A stretch of 32,476 bases of DNA, taken from IMG/VR virus record IMGVR_UViG_3300036800_000053, positions 1 to 32,476 of that record; one strand, written 5' to 3'. Source of the stretch: a virus. Shown here one piece after another: positions 28,831 through 32,476 of this stretch. The notes beneath the pieces were generated by a model that was not told where the DNA came from, made no database searches, and was given only the letters and a program-made list of their open reading frames with translations. Both the position numbers and the translations under genes were made by a program. Numbering within the stretch: the first letter of the stretch is position 1; every line of letters begins with the position of its first letter.

Positions 28831-29040
28831 TTAAACAGGTAGCGCCGTAGAATTCAAGATAGCCTCAAATGTACTACGCTTAATGCGATATGCTTGACGC
28901 TTATTCTGGTGAGGCAAAACAACGGCTTCAAGCGCGCCTGCCTTAACCCACCTTCGGATTGTAGTATCGTCACACCGCAACTGTTGCGCTACCTCACGAA
29001 CGGTCAAAAGGTCCGATGTCACTGTTGCATTCTGAGTCAT
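28831..29040 (-). CDS. Excisionase/MerR-type helix-turn-helix protein
   Basis: This 69-residue protein has the excisionase-family winged-HTH pattern LLTVREVAQQLRCDDTTIRRWVKAGALEAV, then YRIKRSTFEAIL. GGAGAG precedes the ATG. Proteins of this type bind DNA as recombination directionality factors or as small transcription regulators. No integrase is visible in the window, so its use in excision cannot be decided. It has its own promoter (29119-29091) and a very strong terminator. Confidence 0.85.
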   Translation of the reverse strand: MTQNATVTSDLLTVREVAQQLRCDDTTIRRWVKAGALEAVVLPHQNKRQAYRIKRSTFEAILNSTALPV

Positions 29041-29090
29041 GGGTTACTCTCTCCTTTGATGAAAAGATATGGTTACACTTAATGCCCTAA

Positions 29091-29119
29091 AGAGTACCAT
29101 CTATCCCAACCAATGTCAA
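29091..29119 (-). promoter_or_regulatory. Promoter of HTH gene
   Basis: On the minus strand TTGACA (29119-29114, perfect), 17 bases, TACTCT (29096-29091). It is 51 bases upstream of the HTH gene's start codon and directly after the stop of the 53-residue gene at 29143. Confidence 0.65.
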
Positions 29120-29142
29120 CCATTCCGGTACTCATGACAATC

Positions 29143-29304
29143 TCATCTATTCACCAAGTCCTCTAGCTGCTCATCGCAGAGCTTTACAATATTTGCTAAA
29201 GCCCTGACGTATATTTCGGCCTTAAATAAAGCTGATTGATGCTGTGATGCCTCATCTACAGCTTCTTGTGCCAGTTTGCAAATTTTCTCTATGAGATCAA
29301 TCAT
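29143..29304 (-). CDS. 53-residue helical protein
   Basis: A short frame with the common AAAGGAC ribosome site 8 bases before the ATG. The product is a charged helical protein (MIDLIEKICKLAQEAVDEAS, then LFKAEIYVRALANIVKLCDE) with two cysteines and no membrane segment. Regular leucine/isoleucine spacing suggests a helical hairpin or coiled-coil dimer. It lies between the zinc-microprotein operon and the HTH gene, possibly as the last gene of that operon. Function unknown. Confidence 0.6.
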   Translation of the reverse strand: MIDLIEKICKLAQEAVDEASQHQSALFKAEIYVRALANIVKLCDEQLEDLVNR

Positions 29305-29437
29305 GGTCAAAGTCCTTTCAGTGTTGAATGCCTCTCAATCGCAATGAGAGACCAATATGAGAGAGCAATGGCGACACTATCCACTTATCCGATTTCACGC
29401 GCTACACGTCCGCCATGGCTACCACGTTCGTAAATGG

Positions 29438-29767
29438 CTAGGGATTTGTACCTCTACCATCAACGCTCTCGAATTCTATCTCGAATTTGAGAAGGCATGG
29501 ACAACACCAGATCCCTAGCCGCTCATACCATACAAACTTCTCTACACTCATCCCGCATCTTGCCTGCCTATCGATGTACCAATGCCCACACTTACCATGC
29601 TCAGCACAATAGATGCTCCCTCCGGGGCTCAAGAGGGTAGCAGGCTCACTACATCCGCGTTTGCAGCACGACCCGAGTGGCTGCGCAATCGTCGGCGGGT
29701 TCGTCGGCGGAATCTTTGCGCTTCCTGCTACTGTGACAGGCGTGTCGAATAGTTGCTCTTGGATCAT
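29438..29767 (-). CDS. Cysteine-rich zinc-binding protein
   Basis: The start at 29767 overlaps the upstream stop as ATGA and is preferred over an in-frame ATG at 29839. The 109-residue protein has a disordered, Pro/Thr-rich first third. A zinc motif follows, C34/C35-x3-C39 ... YCAEH (C54, H57), with the C-x-x-P-A ... Y-C-x-x-H pattern shared with the tail of the RHH regulator. More cysteines occur at the end (GIWCCPC). Zinc binding is well supported. Its role, DNA, RNA or protein contact, is not. Confidence 0.68.
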   Translation of the reverse strand: MIQEQLFDTPVTVAGSAKIPPTNPPTIAQPLGSCCKRGCSEPATLLSPGGSIYCAEHGKCGHWYIDRQARCGMSVEKFVWYERLGIWCCPCLLKFEIEFESVDGRGTNP

Positions 29768-30039
29768 CTCGCCACCACTCTTCTCACTAGGTCTCTGTCT
29801 TGTTCTTCCATCAGTCTTTCCCAGGCATCCCATACCCACTTGGGAGCGCGGGTATAGTGCATGTATTTTTTGCTAAAACCGCAGTCTTTACATGTTACAC
29901 TTATCTCTCCTGTTGGTGCTGGGTCCGAATGCCATCCTATCCCACCTTCTGGTGGGTTGCCGTTCTCAAAATGGAATGATGTACTGACCTCCGTGTGCTC
30001 ATACAGCGTAAAATTCTTGTGTTTGCATTTCATCTTCAT
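29764..30039 (-). CDS. Zinc-ribbon-like small protein
   Basis: This 91-residue protein is coupled at both ends by ATGA overlaps. CKHKN at residues 5-9 and CKDCGFSKKY in the second half form a likely zinc ribbon with a loop of ~45 residues that reads SFHFENGNPPEGGIGWHSDPAP. The C-terminal helix is basic (WVWDAWERLMEEQDRDLVRRVV). It belongs to the run of small cysteine-rich proteins. No named family was recognised. Confidence 0.68.
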   Translation of the reverse strand: MKMKCKHKNFTLYEHTEVSTSFHFENGNPPEGGIGWHSDPAPTGEISVTCKDCGFSKKYMHYTRAPKWVWDAWERLMEEQDRDLVRRVVAR

Positions 30040-30224
30040 TCACCTTTTGCCCATTCATTCCATACTCTCAATTTCACTTTATCCTTACACACCCTGCACA
30101 CTGCTATTTCATCCTTATCGTCTACTTCCTCCTCTGATCCAAATTCTTTCAAGCAATCACCGCACATCACAACTTTGCAATACATGCACAAAACTACATA
30201 ATGAGCACATAGTGTTTTATTCAT
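30036..30224 (-). CDS. Zinc microprotein, possible cross-brace finger (copy A)
   Basis: The ATG at 30224 is 5 bases after the upstream stop, with AAAGGA as ribosome site; an in-frame ATG at 30254 would run into that gene. The 62-residue product has C6, H8, C13-x2-C16, C21-x2-C24 and C43-x2-C46, enough ligands for two zinc ions in a RING/FYVE-like cross-brace. It ends in KVKLRVWNEWAKGE, nearly the same as the C-terminus of the upstream gene (KVKLENWQEWAKG). Function unknown. Confidence 0.68.
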   Translation of the reverse strand: MNKTLCAHYVVLCMYCKVVMCGDCLKEFGSEEEVDDKDEIAVCRVCKDKVKLRVWNEWAKGE

Positions 30225-30229
30225 ACTTC

Positions 30230-30412
30230 TTATCCTTTCGCCCATTCTTGCCAATTCTCTAGCTTTACCTTCTCTACAATCTTTCGCTGTCCCTCGGTCA
30301 ACTCATGCCTCTCAGCTCGTCGCACAAACTCTTGTGGCTCAAATGCTGAGCGCTCGAGTGCAAATCGGCAGGTGGGACAGAGGCAGTAGCGACCGTGTGG
30401 GGAGATGTTCAT
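30230..30412 (-). CDS. Zinc microprotein with duplicated C-terminus (copy B)
   Basis: This 60-residue protein is preceded by GGAGG, and its ATG overlaps the upstream stop. The N-terminal knuckle is H6, C10-x-C12-x2-C15 (RYCLCPTCRFALE), followed by a charged helix (FVRRAERHELTEGQRKIVE). The final 13 residues, KVKLENWQEWAKG, recur in the next gene. In both genes the AAA-GG of the last Lys-Gly codons serves as the Shine-Dalgarno site for the following ATG. Confidence 0.7.
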   Translation of the reverse strand: MNISPHGRYCLCPTCRFALERSAFEPQEFVRRAERHELTEGQRKIVEKVKLENWQEWAKG

Positions 30413-30654
30413 ACAGCCTCCTCTCTCATGATTGTTTGAAGCAGTCTCCTATGGGTGTTCACACTCTCATTGCAACTTGTGCATAGGTACATACTTCTTG
30501 CATAATCTGTATATTCATGCAACGGCCCAAACCGTATCATCAGATTGTAGAGCATGATGTGGCTCTTGCAGTGCCATCTTCCACACCTATCACATCTTCT
30601 CTTTGCTATCCTTGAGCACAATGAACATCTTTCTTCAAATAATTCTTCATTCAT
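30409..30654 (-). CDS. Zinc microprotein, cross-brace ligand pattern
   Basis: This 81-residue protein has ligands C10-x2-C13, C21-x2-C24, C29-x2-H32 and C58-x2-C61. Eight ligands are spaced as in cross-brace (RING, FYVE or B-box type) double zinc fingers. The segment between the third and fourth pairs is hydrophobic/aromatic (IMLYNLMIRFGPLHEYTDY), and the end is a basic helix. Its start and stop both overlap neighbours (ATGA). A DNA- or protein-binding role in early replication or host takeover is a guess. Confidence 0.7.
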   Translation of the reverse strand: MNEELFEERCSLCSRIAKRRCDRCGRWHCKSHIMLYNLMIRFGPLHEYTDYARSMYLCTSCNESVNTHRRLLQTIMREEAV

Positions 30655-30773
30655 CCTGCCCCCTCCATCGCTTCTGGTAGCAGCCAGTCGATATACCCTA
30701 GCATCACTACATAATGTGCCGACGTTCGTAGCTCAGGACGGCGTGCATCCCTGCCTACAAATTGCGCTCTCAT
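30651..30773 (-). CDS. 40-residue coupled small protein
   Basis: A frame too short for usual gene finders exactly fills the space between two operon genes. Its ATG overlaps the upstream stop and its TGA overlaps the next ATG, both as ATGA. The product starts MRAQFVGRDARRPELR, followed by a hydrophobic/aromatic segment (HYVVMLGYIDWLLPEAM). It has no cysteine, unlike its neighbours. The double 4-base overlap is strong evidence that it is translated. Function unknown. Confidence 0.68.
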   Translation of the reverse strand: MRAQFVGRDARRPELRTSAHYVVMLGYIDWLLPEAMEGAG

Positions 30774-31084
30774 ACTAATTTCATCCCCCTTGCGCGTGCT
30801 CTAGCAGCTATAGGGTTTTTCATATCTGTTAGCTGCTCTTTACTCAAAGACTTGATATGCTCCAATACACCATTTACCATGTCGTCTTTTCCCGTACGGA
30901 TAGCCACTTCCCAGAACATCTTATTGTCCTTGCATCCATCTATTCCAATGGCATATTTCATTGGCTGTACAACTTCCGGTCGGCCTTGGACTGGATGCAA
31001 TTTCACACTCTCTAGCCCAGTAAACCTCAGAGCAGGATATTTGTGCTCAGCAGCCCATTTGAGTAATTCTTCCCGTGTCATCAT
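30770..31084 (-). CDS. Hypothetical protein after helicase loader
   Basis: This 104-residue protein has its ATG directly after the loader's stop, with AGGAG inside the loader's end. The N-terminal helix (EELLKWAAEHKYPALRFTGLESVKL) is followed by a strand (KYAIGIDGCKDNKMFWEVAI), a helix (DDMVNGVLEHIKSL) and a basic C-terminus (AARARARGMKLV). No family was recognised. Its position suggests a replication accessory. Confidence 0.7.
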   Translation of the reverse strand: MMTREELLKWAAEHKYPALRFTGLESVKLHPVQGRPEVVQPMKYAIGIDGCKDNKMFWEVAIRTGKDDMVNGVLEHIKSLSKEQLTDMKNPIAARARARGMKLV

Positions 31085-31879
31085 TTACAGCTCCTCTCGG
31101 TAGTCGGACCCTGCCATCTCTACATCAATCTGGCCGATCTTCAATCGTGAGCAGACGGCACCTCCTACGAAGCTTGCCAAATCAGAGAGGCGGTTTGTTG
31201 AGATAGCCATAGGTCTGCCAGACTGAACGCGTCTATCAACAATGGAGAAATAAATCTCCTCTCGAAATTCTGTCCACTTGGCTTTGTCCACATCGTCTAT
31301 CACCAGGAGCGGCGTCTGGATAGCTCGATCGATGAGAGGATAATAGTCCTCATTGTGCCCTATGCGCTCTTGGATGGCCCCAAAGAGCATGGGCGCTGTG
31401 GTGAAAAGACTGTATGTCGGTTTGGCATTGTAGAGAGACTTATTGCACACAGCGGCTAGCAGGTGCGTTTTTCCCGTGCCAAATGTGCCATGAAGGGCAA
31501 GTGTGCCCTCGGGATTAGCAGCATAGAGCATAGCGGACTCATAGCCCTCCTGTTGCCTCTCAGCTTTAAAATTTTCAAAAGTCTTTTGCCTCATAGCAGT
31601 CATCGCCCACTTGCTCCCCAGCCACGTGTAGGTATTTCTCGACTGAGCCTCGAGTATCTCGGCTCGGATCTTTGCCTGCTCCAATCGTTTCTGCTCTGCG
31701 ATGCGACACGGACATTTCCCGGGGGAATACCGGACCTCATCACCAATGAGAATTTCTCTCGGCTCGATGAGCACATGGCAGACAGCGCAGATCGTGGTAG
31801 CAGAAGCGGCACTACAGGGAAGCGCTAAGTAACGATTTTTCATTGATGGCCCTAGCAGGCTTAAATTGACTTTTTGCAT
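31085..31879 (-). CDS. DnaC/IstB-type AAA+ helicase loader
   Basis: This 264-residue protein has four N-terminal cysteines in a zinc-like arrangement (C31-x2-C34, C56-x-C58), a helical linker, and an AAA+ core. Walker A is GTFGTGKTH (131-139), Walker B LLVIDDVD (191-198), sensor 1 STN (227-229) and the arginine of CSRL (245). This is the layout of DnaC/DnaI-type loaders, which place the replicative helicase on DNA. It follows a replication-initiator-like gene by 5 bases, the classic pair. The AAAGAG at the upstream gene's end is the likely ribosome site. Confidence 0.87.
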   Translation of the reverse strand: MQKVNLSLLGPSMKNRYLALPCSAASATTICAVCHVLIEPREILIGDEVRYSPGKCPCRIAEQKRLEQAKIRAEILEAQSRNTYTWLGSKWAMTAMRQKTFENFKAERQQEGYESAMLYAANPEGTLALHGTFGTGKTHLLAAVCNKSLYNAKPTYSLFTTAPMLFGAIQERIGHNEDYYPLIDRAIQTPLLVIDDVDKAKWTEFREEIYFSIVDRRVQSGRPMAISTNRLSDLASFVGGAVCSRLKIGQIDVEMAGSDYREEL

Positions 31880-31884
31880 AATAT

Positions 31885-32475
31885 CTACTCTTTATAGTTT
31901 CCTGAAGCTATTGCACGTTGGCGCAAGCGATCCAAATTACGCTGTCTTGTTTCTTCAGAGACCAGGAATGCTGGCCTTTCCGTTGCCTGACTTGGAAGGG
32001 GCTGTTTTTGCCTCTTGGCTTTCTTGATCTCCTTGTGGATGTTATTTGCCACATTGCAGATATCTAGCCCCTTCTCTTGCCAGTACGCGTCCTCACTCAT
32101 GGACTGATAGACCCGCCTTACCTCATCCTCTGTGTACTGCTCTGCTAATCCTTTTGCACATGTGCTAGCCTGTGTAAGCTTGTAGTGACCTATGAGAGTA
32201 TGCCCACGCCATGCATCAAATATCAGCAAGCACTTCTTTGTCCCCCACGGCATATCATCAGACGGTGGTTTTGGCGGTTCCTTGGGAGCAAGCGGTTCCG
32301 TATGCTTCTCTTTTTTCTTGGAAGAGGATTTAGGTTTCTCTACAGGCAATAAGGACTGTTGTTCTATAGATTGAACATTTCGTGTAGCCATCTCGTCTAT
32401 ATGAAATGCCTCTTCTTGTGACTGTTCTTGAGAAGAAACTGAAAGAGATGATTGAGAAGTGGGAGGGCTAGCGAC
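31885..32475 (-). CDS. Replication initiator/DnaD-like protein, 5' end cut by window
   Basis: The frame is open to the window's right edge. An ATG at 32391 has no ribosome site, so the true start probably lies beyond. The N-terminal visible part is Ser/Gln/Glu- and then Lys/Pro-rich (disordered). A helical C-terminal domain follows, with LTQASTCAKGLAEQYTEDEVRRVYQSMS and GLDICNVANNIHKEIKKAKRQK. This recalls the C-terminal region of phage replisome organisers/DnaD-type proteins that recruit the helicase loader. Adjacent placement to a DnaC-type gene supports this. The family is not certain. Confidence 0.65.
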   Translation of the reverse strand, partial: VASPPTSQSSLSVSSQEQSQEEAFHIDEMATRNVQSIEQQSLLPVEKPKSSSKKKEKHTEPLAPKEPPKPPSDDMPWGTKKCLLIFDAWRGHTLIGHYKLTQASTCAKGLAEQYTEDEVRRVYQSMSEDAYWQEKGLDICNVANNIHKEIKKAKRQKQPLPSQATERPAFLVSEETRQRNLDRLRQRAIASGNYKE

Positions 32476-32476
32476 G

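Noticed and set aside
28831-29040. Evidence for a complete integration module
   Set aside because: An excisionase-like HTH protein alone does not prove lysogeny. No integrase, repressor or att-like core repeat is visible in the window.
29307-29384. 25-codon hydrophobic frame starting at GTG before the 53-residue gene
   Set aside because: Only a poor ribosome site and a GTG start; it could be a leader peptide but evidence is too thin to list as a gene.

Overview
The window is a piece of a long-tailed (siphovirus-like) bacteriophage or prophage genome. It is cut at both ends: the first gene has no start inside the window, and the last gene, on the minus strand, is open through the right edge. 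Packaging and portal genes, an integrase, a lysogeny repressor and the rest of the replication module are not present. The host is not identifiable from sequence alone. Strong AAGGAGG-type ribosome sites, TTGACA/TATAAT promoters, a GH25 muramidase and holins of the XhlA and LL-H types suggest a monoderm-type bacterium. A Chloroflexota or other soil host is only a guess.

Positions 1-5922, plus strand: head and connector genes in classical order. They are scaffold-like protein, decoration protein, HK97-fold major capsid protein, a small unknown, three or four head-tail joining proteins (including an HK97 gp10-like and a tail-terminator-like protein), major tail protein, and a pair of tail-assembly chaperones joined by a TAATG overlap. 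Positions 5923-20524: tape measure with a 45-residue tandem repeat, a 1521-residue tail-tip protein with repeated beta modules, a run of receptor-binding or fibre-type proteins (Gp80-like, FnIII-like, pectate-lyase beta-helix, a 15 x 20-residue repeat protein, a BppU-like domain), then the GH25 endolysin with its own likely promoter. Positions 20532-22614: XhlA-like, small membrane and LL-H-type holin genes and a papain-like protein. The late operon ends at a perfect hairpin at 22641-22667.

From 22670 on nearly everything is on the minus strand and consists of small early or accessory genes. These fall into compact units, most with a near-consensus sigma70-type promoter and an intrinsic terminator. 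The exception is a plus-strand gene at 23359-23784 that looks like a second LL-H-type holin. Between it and the minus gene at 22670 lies a 269-bp inverted-repeat element flanked by a 5-bp target duplication, with the hallmarks of a Tn3-type miniature element. Further right are a ribbon-helix-helix/zinc regulator, a DUF3820-like protein, an endonuclease VII-like HNH nuclease, an excisionase-like HTH protein, and a tightly coupled operon. That operon runs from a replication-initiator-like protein and a DnaC-type helicase loader down through a string of cysteine-rich microproteins.

Points most worth a second look: the miniature element; a candidate ~97-nt small RNA (27984-28081) with a consensus promoter and terminator; the dense set of perfect hairpins at 24.1-26.5 kb, many inside coding sequence; the run of zinc microproteins with two possible cross-brace fingers and a duplicated C-terminus that also supplies the next gene's Shine-Dalgarno site; and four small genes (25, 40, 53 and 62 residues), three of them supported by good ribosome sites or stop-start overlaps.
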